A DNA stretch of 64,000 nucleotides from a bacterium (GTDB lineage: Bacteria; Pseudomonadota; Alphaproteobacteria; Sphingomonadales; Sphingomonadaceae), in assembly GCA_030824575.1 (NCBI GenBank), contig JAVBXL010000047.1, forward strand, positions 1 to 64,000, given 5' to 3'. This document shows positions 53,073 through 61,789 of this stretch, in pieces; the stretch's first letter is position 1, and every line of letters starts with the position of its first letter. Below the pieces are notes generated by a model. It searched no databases, was not told where the DNA came from, and saw only the letters and a list, made by a program, of their open reading frames with translations. Position numbers and translations under genes: made by a program.

Positions 53073-53828
53073 ATGGATGTGCAGGGCAAGGTAGCGCTCG
53101 TCACCGGCGGCGCGTCGGGGTTGGGTGCCGCACTGGTGTCCAACTTGCTGTCCGCTGGCGCATATATTGTAGTCCTCGACCTGCAAGCCAGCCCCTTGCC
53201 GGATGTGCGGTCGATCCTTTGCGACATTACCGATGAAGCGGCGGTGTCCGCTGCGGTTGCCCCGCTTGGCCCGGTGTCGATCCTGGCGAACATGGCCGGG
53301 ATCGGTGGCATCGGATCGATCGCCACGCCGGCGGGACCGGGCGATATCGCCGCCTTTCGTCGCGTCATCGACGTCAACCTGATCGGTGCGGTCAACGTCA
53401 CCGCCCATGTCGCGCATCGCATGATCGGCAATGCGCCGGATGGCCCGGATGGGACACGCGGCGTGATCCTCAACGCCTGTTCGATCGCGTCGTTCGAGGG
53501 GCAGGAGGGGATGGGTGCCTATGGCGCATCGAAGGCGGCCCTTGCCGCGCTCACGCTGATCTGGGCGCGCGACTTGTCGCGCCACGCGATCCGCTGCGTC
53601 GGCATCGCGCCGGGCTTCTTCGCGACGCCGATGACCGCGCATATGCCGCCAGCTTTGGTCAACGAACTGGTCGCAGGCATGGAGTTTCCCCGCCGCGCGG
53701 GCACGGCTGAGGAATTTGCCGACGCCGCCCTGTTCCTGATCCGCCATCCCATGATCAATGGCGAAGTCCTGCGGCTCGACGGCGGTGCTCGCCCGCCCGC
53801 GCGCACCCGCTGGACCGCGGCGGCCTGA
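53073..53828 (+). CDS. Short-chain dehydrogenase/reductase (SDR)
   Basis: A 251-residue SDR starting MDVQGKVALVTGGASGLGAALVSNLL (cofactor GGASGLG). It continues with VLDLQASPLP (acidic end of beta-2, favouring NAD), active Ser in SIASFEGQEG and Tyr/Lys in YGASKAAL. It resembles HSD10-like 3-hydroxyacyl-CoA or hydroxysteroid dehydrogenases. It is first in an operon with the flavocytochrome genes. It might oxidise a benzylic or side-chain alcohol. A strong TTGACA promoter with operator precedes it. Confidence 0.9.
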   Translation: MDVQGKVALVTGGASGLGAALVSNLLSAGAYIVVLDLQASPLPDVRSILCDITDEAAVSAAVAPLGPVSILANMAGIGGIGSIATPAGPGDIAAFRRVIDVNLIGAVNVTAHVAHRMIGNAPDGPDGTRGVILNACSIASFEGQEGMGAYGASKAALAALTLIWARDLSRHAIRCVGIAPGFFATPMTAHMPPALVNELVAGMEFPRRAGTAEEFADAALFLIRHPMINGEVLRLDGGARPPARTRWTAAA

Positions 53829-53857
53829 CCCCCTTTCACGACAAGGCAAGACACAGC

Positions 53858-55390
53858 ATGGCCCAAACCCTTACCCCCGCCACCATCGCCGCCTTTGCGG
53901 CGATCGTCGGCAAGGATCATGTCTTTTTCGATGAGGCCGATCAGGCAAGCTATCAGGACAAGTTCGCCATCGACGATGCCCGCCATCATCCCGTCGGCGC
54001 GGTCGCCCCCGCCACGGTGGAGGAAATCCAGGCGATCGTCCGCATCGCGTCAGACCGCGGGATCGCGCTCTGGCCGATCAGTCGGGGCAAGAATCTGGGC
54101 TATGGCGGCTCCGCGCCGTTGCTGGCGGGGTCGGTGGTGCTCGACCTCAGCCGGATGAAGAAGATTGACTATGATGAGGCGAACGGGACCGTGCTGCTGG
54201 AGCCGGGCGTCGGCTTCTACGATCTCTACGACTTCCTGAAGTCGAGGGGCATGAAACATTGGCTCTCGGTGCCCGGCAACAGCTGGGGATCGGTTGTCGG
54301 CAATGCGCTGGATCGCGGCATGGGCTATACCCCCTATGGCGAACATGCGACGCGCATCTGCGGCGTGGAAGCCGTAATGGCGGACGGGCTTGTCGTGCGC
54401 ACCGGCATGGGCGCGCTGGACGGCGCGCCGACCTGGCAGCTTTATCGCTTCGGCTTCGGCCCCGGCTGGGACCAGATGTTTGTCCAGTCCAATTTCGGCA
54501 TCGTCACCAAGATGGGCCTGTGGCTGATGCCCGCGCCGGAATCGCTGATGGGCATGGACCTGGAATTCGAGCGGCCCGAAGATTTGGGGCCGCTGATCGA
54601 CACGATCGCCCCGCTCCGTCGCGAAGGGTTGTTGCAACAGTCGCCGACGATCGGCAACTGGCTGCGCGCCGCTGCCGTGGTCACGACGCGCGACCAGTGG
54701 ACCGACAAGCCCGGCGCGCTGCCCGACGATGTGATCGCCGCGATCCGCAAGAAATTCAACGTCGGCTGGTGGGGGGTGAGTCTGCGCCTTTACGGTCGGG
54801 AATCGGTCAATAAGGCCGCCTATGCGATATTGGAGCAGGAACTGGGCGAGCTGAAGCCCATGTCGCTGCGCCCCACGGTCTGGAAAACCGGCGAACCGCT
54901 GGAGGCGACCGGCTGGACCGGGACGCCGCTCACGATGCCGATGCAGAACGCCAACTGGCATGGCGGGCGCGGCGGCCATATCGGCTTTTCGCCGATCCTG
55001 CCGCAATCGGGCGCCGCGGCGCAGGCCCAGTTCCAGCGCACCTACGCCCGCTACAAGGAATATGGCATGGATTATCAGGCCAGCTTCGCCTTTGGCGAGC
55101 GCCACCTCATCAATGTGAACGCCGTGCTGATCAACAAGGATGATCCCGATATGATGCGCCGGGTCGATCCTTTCCTCAAGCATCTGATCGGCGATGCCAA
55201 GGCCCAGGGCTATGGCGAATATCGCACCCATCTCGACTATATGGACGCCGTCGCGGACACCTATGATTTCAACAAAGGCGCGCTGGCGCAGCTCAACCGC
55301 AAGGTGAAGGACGCGCTCGATCCCAAGGGCGTGATTGCGCCGGGGAAGAGCGGCATTTGGCCCAGTCGCTATGCGGGAGGGCAGGGCTGA
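53858..55390 (+). CDS. FAD-linked oxidase of the 4-cresol/eugenol hydroxylase (VAO/PCMH) family
   Basis: A 510-residue flavoprotein. The PP-loop FAD-binding domain includes LWPISRGKNLGYGGSAPLLAGSVVLDLSRMKKI and LSVPGNSWGSVVGNALDRGMGYTPYGEHATRICGVEAVMADGLVVRTGMGAL. The C-terminal substrate domain holds GGRGGHIGFSPILPQSG. These features match p-cresol methylhydroxylase, eugenol hydroxylase and vanillyl-alcohol oxidase. The covalent FAD residue cannot be assigned without alignment. A small cytochrome c gene follows directly, favouring the flavocytochrome (PCMH/EhyAB) type, so 4-alkylphenols are the likely substrates. Confidence 0.9.
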   Translation: MAQTLTPATIAAFAAIVGKDHVFFDEADQASYQDKFAIDDARHHPVGAVAPATVEEIQAIVRIASDRGIALWPISRGKNLGYGGSAPLLAGSVVLDLSRMKKIDYDEANGTVLLEPGVGFYDLYDFLKSRGMKHWLSVPGNSWGSVVGNALDRGMGYTPYGEHATRICGVEAVMADGLVVRTGMGALDGAPTWQLYRFGFGPGWDQMFVQSNFGIVTKMGLWLMPAPESLMGMDLEFERPEDLGPLIDTIAPLRREGLLQQSPTIGNWLRAAAVVTTRDQWTDKPGALPDDVIAAIRKKFNVGWWGVSLRLYGRESVNKAAYAILEQELGELKPMSLRPTVWKTGEPLEATGWTGTPLTMPMQNANWHGGRGGHIGFSPILPQSGAAAQAQFQRTYARYKEYGMDYQASFAFGERHLINVNAVLINKDDPDMMRRVDPFLKHLIGDAKAQGYGEYRTHLDYMDAVADTYDFNKGALAQLNRKVKDALDPKGVIAPGKSGIWPSRYAGGQG

Positions 55391-55785
55391 TGCGCCGGGG
55401 GATGATCGCACTAATGGGCGCGGCGCTGGTGCTGGCGGGCGCCGCTTGCGGGAGGGCGAGCGAAACGCCGACGCCAGCGCCGAAGGGGCCGCCGCCCTTG
55501 CCAGCGCCCGAAACGCTATCGTCGCGGCCGGCGGCCGGGCCGGGCGAGCAACTCTATCTGGCGAAATGCGCCATGTGCCATGGTCCGGGCGGCATGGGGA
55601 CGGGGCTGCTCGCGCGACGCACAGATCAGCCCTTGCTGGAAAAACGCACCGACCTGACCGCCGACTATGTCGTGCAGGCCGCGCGCATGGGGATCGGCAA
55701 CATGCCCGCCATCCCGCGCGGCGAGGTGAGCGACGCCGAGTTGCAGCAGATCGCCGAGCATCTCGCCAAGGGGGCAAAGCCATGA
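55390..55785 (+). CDS. Cytochrome c subunit of the flavocytochrome hydroxylase
   Basis: A 131-residue c-type cytochrome. The heme site CAMCH is at residues 60-64 and the Met ligand is probably in IGNMPAIPRGE. The N-terminus (MRRGMIALMGAALVLAGAACGRASE) is a signal peptide, possibly with a weak lipobox, followed by a Pro-rich linker. The start overlaps the flavin subunit's stop (TGATG). It should accept electrons from the FAD subunit, like PchC or EhyA. Confidence 0.9.
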   Translation: MRRGMIALMGAALVLAGAACGRASETPTPAPKGPPPLPAPETLSSRPAAGPGEQLYLAKCAMCHGPGGMGTGLLARRTDQPLLEKRTDLTADYVVQAARMGIGNMPAIPRGEVSDAELQQIAEHLAKGAKP

Positions 55786-56291
55786 GCGGTCTGTCGCGCC
55801 GGGGCTTCATGGCGAGCGCGGCCGTGGCGTCGGCGGCACTGGCAAGTGGCCGGGTGGAAGCGGCGACGCTGCCGCTCCTGCTGCACGATGCCCAATTGGC
55901 GGCTGGACGCCGCTTCGCTACGCGGGCGCAACTGCTGGGCGCACAGGCACTGGCGCTGGAGGGCGACCGGGTGCGCCAGACGTGCGCTTTGCTCGCGACC
56001 GCTCCGGCGGCGATCTTCGCGGTCACGCGGCGAAGCGACGAACTGCTGGTGGGCGAGATCGCGGCCGAAGCGGGCTATCGCCGCGTGGCGCTGGTACGGC
56101 ACGGCGCGGATGGCCGGATGACGGCGCGTTGCACGGCGGATGGCGCATCCGTCCACGCGCTGGCGCAACTTTCCGGCATGGCCTGGCCGGAAGCCTTTGC
56201 CGAACTGGCGCTCGACAAGGTCGGCCAATGTGCCGTGGCATCCCATAGCAGGGCAGAGCCGGCGCTCAGCTGGGTGATGGTCCGGCGCTAA
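55782..56291 (+). CDS. Tat-exported protein of unknown function in the flavocytochrome operon
   Basis: A 169-residue protein with a twin-arginine signal (MSGLSRRGFMASAAVASAALASGRVEAA). The mature domain contains RDGR-type acidic and His residues (LLHDAQLAAGRRF) but no motif I recognise. It overlaps the cytochrome gene by 4 nt (ATGA). It may be an assembly or accessory factor for the periplasmic hydroxylase. That both this protein and the cytochrome are exported points to a periplasmic location. Confidence 0.7.
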   Translation: MSGLSRRGFMASAAVASAALASGRVEAATLPLLLHDAQLAAGRRFATRAQLLGAQALALEGDRVRQTCALLATAPAAIFAVTRRSDELLVGEIAAEAGYRRVALVRHGADGRMTARCTADGASVHALAQLSGMAWPEAFAELALDKVGQCAVASHSRAEPALSWVMVRR

Positions 56292-56325
56292 AATTGCTTC
56301 GTGAAATTGCCTTCATCCGTTCCCC

Positions 56326-56377
56326 CTGAGCCTGTCGAAGGGCCGTTCTTGGAAGAACGGAATTTCGACAGGCTCAG
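56326..56377. repeat. Dispersed repeat, family 2, bipartite hairpin copy
   Basis: CTGAGCCTGTCGAA (56326-56339) pairs with TTCGACAGGCTCAG (56364-56377). Inside it CCGTTCTT pairs with AAGAACGG (56343-56360). It lies between the convergent Tat-protein and SnoaL-like genes and may stop transcription from both sides. Confidence 0.85.
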
Positions 56378-56394
56378 CACTAACTGACAGCGTT

Positions 56395-56892
56395 TCACCG
56401 CCGGATAATCAGCGACTCCGGCCGTTTGCGCGGCACCCACTCCCCGCGACCGGGGAAATTCTTCAGCACTTCGCCGTCCCATAATCGCACGGTACGACGA
56501 TGGAAGCGCCACTGGCCGTCGTCGCCCTTCACCGCATGATCGTCATACCAGCCGGCAAAGCGCAGCAGATAAGGTGGTTCGCCTTCGCACTCGGTCACAA
56601 AGGCGAAGCCGCGCATCTTGCAGCTACCATCCGCCTGCGCCGTATATTGAACCTGGGTCACATGATGCTGGCGGCCGGGAAAGCCCGGCGCATTGCGGTA
56701 ATGTTCGGCGATACCGCGAATCCCCTCATGTCCTTCCCAGATGTCGGGATCATCGAACACCTCCTCCACCATCCGCGCATCCGGGGTGAAGCAGGCGACC
56801 AGCCCGTCCACATCCCCGGTATCGAGCGCCCAGCTATAGGCGGCGATCAGGTCTTGCAGCGCGATCCTGTCCTCGATCGGAAGGGAAGGCAT
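56395..56892 (-). CDS. SnoaL-like/NTF2-fold protein (candidate lyase)
   Basis: A 165-residue protein starting MPSLPIEDRIALQDLIAAYSWALDTGDVDGLVACFTPDARMVEEVF, a SnoaL_4 layout. It has His residues in EHYRNAPGFPGRQHHVTQVQY and ends WRFHRRTVRLWDGEVLKNFPGRGEWV. The gene is divergent from the NmrA gene, with a degenerate TAAC/GTTA operator between them. The gamma-formaldehyde lyase LdpA of Novosphingobium aromaticivorans, which makes stilbenes from beta-1-type dimers, also has an NTF2 fold. This gene is my best candidate for such an activity, since it neighbours the stilbene dioxygenase operon. Confidence 0.8.
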   Translation of the reverse strand: MPSLPIEDRIALQDLIAAYSWALDTGDVDGLVACFTPDARMVEEVFDDPDIWEGHEGIRGIAEHYRNAPGFPGRQHHVTQVQYTAQADGSCKMRGFAFVTECEGEPPYLLRFAGWYDDHAVKGDDGQWRFHRRTVRLWDGEVLKNFPGRGEWVPRKRPESLIIRR

Positions 56893-56932
56893 GATAGTCA
56901 CTCTCCTTTGGCTTCTATGGCTTGACGTAATA

Positions 56933-56946
56933 ATAACATTCGTTAC
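56933..56946. promoter_or_regulatory. Degenerate TAAC/GTTA palindrome, site 4
   Basis: ATAACATTCGTTAC keeps both TAAC/GTTA arms with the 4-nt centre changed. It is in the divergent promoter region of the SnoaL-like (56892) and NmrA-like (56991) genes. Confidence 0.55.
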
Positions 56947-56990
56947 GATTATCTGCAACAAGACGGTAGATCATGCAAGCGAGAGGACGC

Positions 56991-57905
56991 ATGGGGAAGA
57001 TCATCATTTCAGGCGCTTCGGGCGCCTTTGGCCGCGCGGCGGCGCAATTGCTGCTGGACAAGGTCGCGCCACAGGACGCGATATTGCTGACCCGCACGCC
57101 CGCGAAGCTGGCCGATCTGGCGGCGCGCGGCGCGGACGTGCGCTTCGCCGATTTCGACGATCCGGCCAGCCTGCCTGCCGCGATGGCGGGCGGCGAGAAG
57201 ATGCTGCTGATCAGCACCGCGCGCGTCGGCACCCGCGTCGGCCAGCATCGCCATGCGGTGGAGGCCGCGGTCGCGGCGGGCGTGAAACATATCGTCTATA
57301 CCTCCATCATCGCCGCCGATCAGCCGGGCAATCCCGCGATCGTCAAGGACGACCATCGCGCGACCGAGCAGATTATCGAAGGCTCCGGCGCCGCCTGGAC
57401 GCATTTGCGCGACAGCCAATATGCCGAGGCGATCGCCGGGCCGATGACCATTCCGGCGCTGATGGCAGGCGGCAAGCCCGACAATTGTGGCGACGGCCCG
57501 GTGGCCTTCGTCAGCCGCGACGATTGCGTCGCGACCGCGGTGGGCGTGCTGACCCAGCCTGGCCATGAGAACCGGGCCTATGTGCTGACCGGTCCCGACC
57601 TTATCACCATCCCGCAGGCGATGGCGCTGGCGAGCGAACTCGCGGGCAAACCGATCGTGGTTGATGCGGTCGATGACGACGCCATGTTCGCCTATTTCGA
57701 TGCGCTGGGCGCGCCGCGCCATGCCTCCGACATCGTGCCAGACGGTCCGATCCCCTGGTCGAGCGACGACATGGTGACGTTCGGCCAGTCGATCCGCGAA
57801 GGCTATTTTGCGGAGAAGACCGACTGGGTGGAAAAGATCACCGGTCGCAAGCCCAAAAGCCTGCGCGACGTGATGCTGGCGCATAAGGAAGGCTGGCCGC
57901 TGTGA
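56991..57905 (+). CDS. NmrA-like NAD(P)-binding oxidoreductase
   Basis: A 304-residue atypical SDR starting MGKIIISGASGAFGRAAAQLLL (cofactor GASGAFGRAA). Further typical features are VKHIVYTSIIAADQPGNPAIVKDDHRATEQII and AWTHLRDSQYAEAI. NmrA/QOR2-like proteins are redox sensors, quinone reductases or ether-cleaving reductases. AGAGGA precedes the start. It is first in an operon with the PQQ dehydrogenase and GMC genes (its stop overlaps the PQQ gene's GTG). Confidence 0.88.
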   Translation: MGKIIISGASGAFGRAAAQLLLDKVAPQDAILLTRTPAKLADLAARGADVRFADFDDPASLPAAMAGGEKMLLISTARVGTRVGQHRHAVEAAVAAGVKHIVYTSIIAADQPGNPAIVKDDHRATEQIIEGSGAAWTHLRDSQYAEAIAGPMTIPALMAGGKPDNCGDGPVAFVSRDDCVATAVGVLTQPGHENRAYVLTGPDLITIPQAMALASELAGKPIVVDAVDDDAMFAYFDALGAPRHASDIVPDGPIPWSSDDMVTFGQSIREGYFAEKTDWVEKITGRKPKSLRDVMLAHKEGWPL

Positions 57906-60091
57906 AGAAGATGATGGCCGCGTTGGCGGCGTTGCTGGCGCTCGCGGGATGCGCGGGCGGCGGAACGACGGGCGACAGCGGGGCGGGCGACGACTGGCCC
58001 TATACTGGCGGAGACGTCTGGGGCAGCCATCATTCGCGCCTGACCGATATCGACAAGGGCAATGCCGGTCGCCTGGGCCTGGCTTGGTCATACGACCTCA
58101 ACACCAACCGCGTGCAGGAAGCGACGCCGGTGGTCGTCGATGGCGTCATGTATACCAGCGGCAATCTCGGCCGCGTCTATGCGCTCGACGCCGTGACGGG
58201 CCAGCCGATTTGGACCTTCGAGCCGGAGGTGGACATGCAGTCCAACCGCGCCACCTGTTGCGACCAGGCCAATCGCGGCATCGCGCTTGCCAATGGCAAG
58301 GTCATGGTCGGCGCGCTTGATGGGATGCTCTACGCGCTCGACGCGAAGACCGGCAAGATCCTGTGGAAAGTCGATACGGTGGTCGATCACAGTCGCGGCT
58401 ATACCAGCACCGGCGCGCCCGAAGTGGCGGGCGACCTGGTCATCATCGGCAATGCCGGGGCGGAATATGACGTGCGCGGCTATGTGACCGCCTATCGCAT
58501 CGCCGATGGCGGGCAGGCGTGGCGCTTCTACACTGTGCCCCACGATCCTGCCAAGGGACCGCAGGAGGACAAGGCGCTCGACGCCGCGCTCAAGACCTGG
58601 GACGCCAAAAGCCGCTGGGACATCGGCGGCGGCGGCACCGTCTGGGACGCGATCAACTATGATCCCAAATATGGCACCGTCTATATCGGCGTCGGCAATG
58701 GCGGACCTTATTCCATCGCCACCCGATCGCCCAAGGGCGGCACCAACCTCTATCTCTCCTCCATCGTCGCGCTGGATGCCAAAAGCGGCGCGGTGAAATG
58801 GCATTATCAGGAAACGCCCGGCGACAGCTGGGACTTCACCGCCACTCAGCCGATGGTGCTGACGCAGATGGAGGTGGACGGCCAGGTCCGCCCGGTCATC
58901 CTCCATTCGCCCAAGAACGGCTATCTGTTCGTGCTGGATCGGGAAACCGGCAAGCCGCTGCGCATCAATCCGCTGGTGCGGACCAACTGGACCAAGGGAT
59001 TCGACAAGGCTGGCGTGCCGCAGATGACGCCGGATCGTACTGATTTCTGGAACGGTCCGCGCATCATCTTCCCGGCATCAGCGGGCGCGCGCAATTGGTA
59101 TCCGGCGGCCTATGACGCCGATCGGAAGAGCTATTACGCCTCCGTCCTGGACATGGGGAACCTCATGTTCACCGTGCCGCCCGGCACGCCTGCGGCGGCG
59201 CGGCGGCCCAAGGCGCTCAATGTCCAGACGACGCTCATCTTCACGCCGCAATTACAGGCGGTGCTGCCGACTTTGCCGCCCGCGATCCGCGAACAGGTAG
59301 AAAAGCTGCCCGAAATGCAGTGGGTCAAGGACAAGCCCTATAGCAGCGAATTGCGGGCCATCGACCCGCTGACCGGCAAGGCGCGCTGGGCGGTGCCGAC
59401 CGAGGGATGGCAGGACCGGATGGGGATGCTGTCCACGGCGTCGGGCCTGATCGTCCATGGCACGATCGGCGGCAAGCTGATCGTCCGCGACTCCGACACT
59501 GGCAAGCTCATCAAGACCATCGACACCGGCACGTCGATCATGGCGGCGCCCATGACCTACCGGGTGAAGGGCGTGCAATATGTAGCGGTGGCGGCCGGTT
59601 TCGGCGGCGGCGGCTGGGGCTATGTGCCCCGCTATTCGGCCGCCTATCGCAACGGCAACGCCAACCGCATTCTGGTGTTCAAGCTGGACGGCGGGCCGGT
59701 GCCGCAGCCCACGCCGTTGCCGCCTGCGGAGGTTGCATCCGCGCCGCCCGCGCAGTCGCCTGGCGTGACGCCTGCGATGATCGCCAAGGGGCAAGGGCTG
59801 TTCTTCCAGAATTGCGCCATCTGCCACAGCAACCAGCTGCGCTCCACCGCGCCCGACCTGCGCCGGATGCAGCCGGCCACGCATGACATGTTCAACCAGA
59901 TCGTGCGCGACGGCCTGCTCCTGCCGGGCGGGATGCCGCGCTGGGACGACCTGCTGAGCGTGGCGGATGCCGACGCCATCCACGCCTGGCTGATCGCCGA
60001 GCAGGGACCGCTGCGAGCGCGCGAATTGAAGCTGAAAGCCGCGGGCAAGCCGCTCGACGCGCCCAGCGCCGCCATCATGTCCAATTTCTAG
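57902..60091 (+). CDS. PQQ-dependent quinohemoprotein alcohol dehydrogenase, lipoprotein
   Basis: A 729-residue protein with a GTG start. The lipobox is LALAGC (Cys17 area), so it is anchored in a membrane. The eight-blade propeller includes the vicinal disulfide loop ATCCDQANRG, the PQQ-contact and catalytic segment GDSWDFTATQP, and tryptophan-docking repeats. A C-terminal cytochrome c domain has CAICH at residues 638-642. It should oxidise an alcohol or aldehyde in the periplasm and pass electrons to the heme. It is linked to the NmrA gene and to the GMC gene. Confidence 0.92.
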   Translation: MKKMMAALAALLALAGCAGGGTTGDSGAGDDWPYTGGDVWGSHHSRLTDIDKGNAGRLGLAWSYDLNTNRVQEATPVVVDGVMYTSGNLGRVYALDAVTGQPIWTFEPEVDMQSNRATCCDQANRGIALANGKVMVGALDGMLYALDAKTGKILWKVDTVVDHSRGYTSTGAPEVAGDLVIIGNAGAEYDVRGYVTAYRIADGGQAWRFYTVPHDPAKGPQEDKALDAALKTWDAKSRWDIGGGGTVWDAINYDPKYGTVYIGVGNGGPYSIATRSPKGGTNLYLSSIVALDAKSGAVKWHYQETPGDSWDFTATQPMVLTQMEVDGQVRPVILHSPKNGYLFVLDRETGKPLRINPLVRTNWTKGFDKAGVPQMTPDRTDFWNGPRIIFPASAGARNWYPAAYDADRKSYYASVLDMGNLMFTVPPGTPAAARRPKALNVQTTLIFTPQLQAVLPTLPPAIREQVEKLPEMQWVKDKPYSSELRAIDPLTGKARWAVPTEGWQDRMGMLSTASGLIVHGTIGGKLIVRDSDTGKLIKTIDTGTSIMAAPMTYRVKGVQYVAVAAGFGGGGWGYVPRYSAAYRNGNANRILVFKLDGGPVPQPTPLPPAEVASAPPAQSPGVTPAMIAKGQGLFFQNCAICHSNQLRSTAPDLRRMQPATHDMFNQIVRDGLLLPGGMPRWDDLLSVADADAIHAWLIAEQGPLRARELKLKAAGKPLDAPSAAIMSNF

Positions 60092-60099
60092 GAACCACC

Positions 60100-61719
60100 A
60101 TGGAAGAGACCGACATCATCGTCGTGGGCGGCGGTTCGGCCGGGTCCGCGATGACCGGGCGGCTGGCCGAAGCCGGCCTGTCCGTCACCTTGGTCGAAGC
60201 GGGCAAGACCGACCGGCATATGCGATCGCGCATCCCGGCGCTGACCAGCGCGATCGTCCAGAATCCTGCTTATGACTGGTGCTATCAGGCAGAGCCTGAT
60301 CCGTCGCTGGGCGGCCGGGCCGACATCTGGCCTGCGGGCAGGATGTTGGGCGGCGGCAGTGCGCTGAATGGCATGATGTTCATCCGCGGCCATCGCTGGG
60401 ACTATGACGAATGGGCGCGGCTGGGCGCTGTGGGATGGGACTATGAATCGGTCCTGCCCTATTTCCGGCGGATGGAGGATAATGAACGCGGCGCGGACGC
60501 CTGGCGCGGGACGGGCGGGCCGATCGCCGTGTCGGAAGGGCGTGCGCGCTATCCGATCACCGACCAGTGGATCGCGGCGGCGCAGGCGGCGGGCATCCCC
60601 CGATCGCCTGACCTTAACGGGCAAAGCGCCGAGGGCGTCGATTATGTCCAGGTATCGCAACGCAACGGCACGCGCTGTTCGGCGGCGCGCGGCTATCTGC
60701 ACGAGCGGCGCGGCGGCAAGGCGCCGACCATCCTGCTGGAGGCGCAATTGCTGCGCATCAGAATCGAGGATGGCCGGGCAGTCGGTATCGACTATTGGCA
60801 GGACGGCGTCGAAAAGACGCTGCGCGCCCGTCATGGGGTGGTACTGAGCGCGGGTGCAATGAACACGCCGCGCCTGCTGATGCTGTCGGGCATCGGCCCC
60901 GCCGATCATCTGCGCGACCATGGGATAGAGGTGGTGTGCGATCGGCCCGGCGTGGGCGGCAATCTTCAGGATCATGTCGGCACCCATGTCGTCAATGAAG
61001 TCGATGCAGCCACGCTCAACAGCGATGCACAGGGCCTGCGCGGGGCATGGCAGGTGCTGCGCTATGCGCTCTCCCGGCGCGGCGCGCTGACCACGGCGAT
61101 CGGTCATGCGCAGGCTTTCGTGAAGAGCCGACCGGAATTGCCCGCGCCCAATCTCCAAATCAGCTTCGCCGCCTTCGCCTTTGATTTCGATGAGCAGGGC
61201 CGGTTGATGCTGCGCAAGACGCCGTCCGTCTCCACCTTGGTCGGGCTGATGCGGCCCAGCCATCGCGGGCGGATCAGCCTGCGCTCGGCCGACCCGTTCG
61301 CACCGCCGAAGATCGAACATCGGCAGCTGGGCAGCGAGGACGATATCGATCAGATCGTGGAAGGCATCGGCATCGCCCGGTCGATTCTGAACGAGACGCC
61401 GATCGTAGCGCATATCAAGGGCGAGCTGCGTCCCGGCGCGGCGCTGACCGATCCCGATCAGTTGCGCGGCTATGTAAGGATGGCGTCGATCCCGCTCTAT
61501 CATCCCGTCGGCACGGCGAAAATGGGCGCGCCCGATGATGCGCAGGCGGTGGTCGATGCCGATCTGGCCGTCATCGGGATCGAGGGGCTGTGGGTGGCCG
61601 ACGCGTCGGTCATGCCCAGCCTGCCTGCGGGCAATACCAATGCGACCGCGATCATGATCGGCGACAAGGGCGCGGACCATGTGCTGCGCACGATGCGACA
61701 GCGAGTTGGACAGTTGTGA
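60100..61719 (+). CDS. GMC family FAD-dependent alcohol oxidoreductase
   Basis: A 539-residue glucose-methanol-choline oxidoreductase. The FAD motif is DIIVVGGGSAGSAMTGRLAEAGLSVTLVEAG, with the GMC signature GGGSALNGMMFIRGHRWDYDEW. The C-terminal active-site His and Asn are in LYHPVGTAKMG and PAGNTNATAIMIG. Starting 8 nt after the PQQ gene, it belongs to the same transcript. It resembles polyethylene glycol, choline or aromatic-alcohol dehydrogenases. Two different alcohol oxidases in one operon suggest a multi-alcohol substrate. Confidence 0.93.
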   Translation: MEETDIIVVGGGSAGSAMTGRLAEAGLSVTLVEAGKTDRHMRSRIPALTSAIVQNPAYDWCYQAEPDPSLGGRADIWPAGRMLGGGSALNGMMFIRGHRWDYDEWARLGAVGWDYESVLPYFRRMEDNERGADAWRGTGGPIAVSEGRARYPITDQWIAAAQAAGIPRSPDLNGQSAEGVDYVQVSQRNGTRCSAARGYLHERRGGKAPTILLEAQLLRIRIEDGRAVGIDYWQDGVEKTLRARHGVVLSAGAMNTPRLLMLSGIGPADHLRDHGIEVVCDRPGVGGNLQDHVGTHVVNEVDAATLNSDAQGLRGAWQVLRYALSRRGALTTAIGHAQAFVKSRPELPAPNLQISFAAFAFDFDEQGRLMLRKTPSVSTLVGLMRPSHRGRISLRSADPFAPPKIEHRQLGSEDDIDQIVEGIGIARSILNETPIVAHIKGELRPGAALTDPDQLRGYVRMASIPLYHPVGTAKMGAPDDAQAVVDADLAVIGIEGLWVADASVMPSLPAGNTNATAIMIGDKGADHVLRTMRQRVGQL

Positions 61720-61744
61720 GCGGTTTCGACGGCTTGCAATAATG

Positions 61745-61758
61745 ATAACGATCGTTAT
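61745..61758 (+). promoter_or_regulatory. ATAACGATCGTTAT palindrome, site 5 (stilbene dioxygenase promoter)
   Basis: A perfect 14-bp palindrome filling the space between a -35-like TTGCAA (61734-61739) and a -10-like TATTAT (61756-61761), 31 nt upstream of the dioxygenase start. Confidence 0.9.
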
Positions 61759-61789
61759 TATAAGATCGTAGGATTAGGAGCAGATAACG

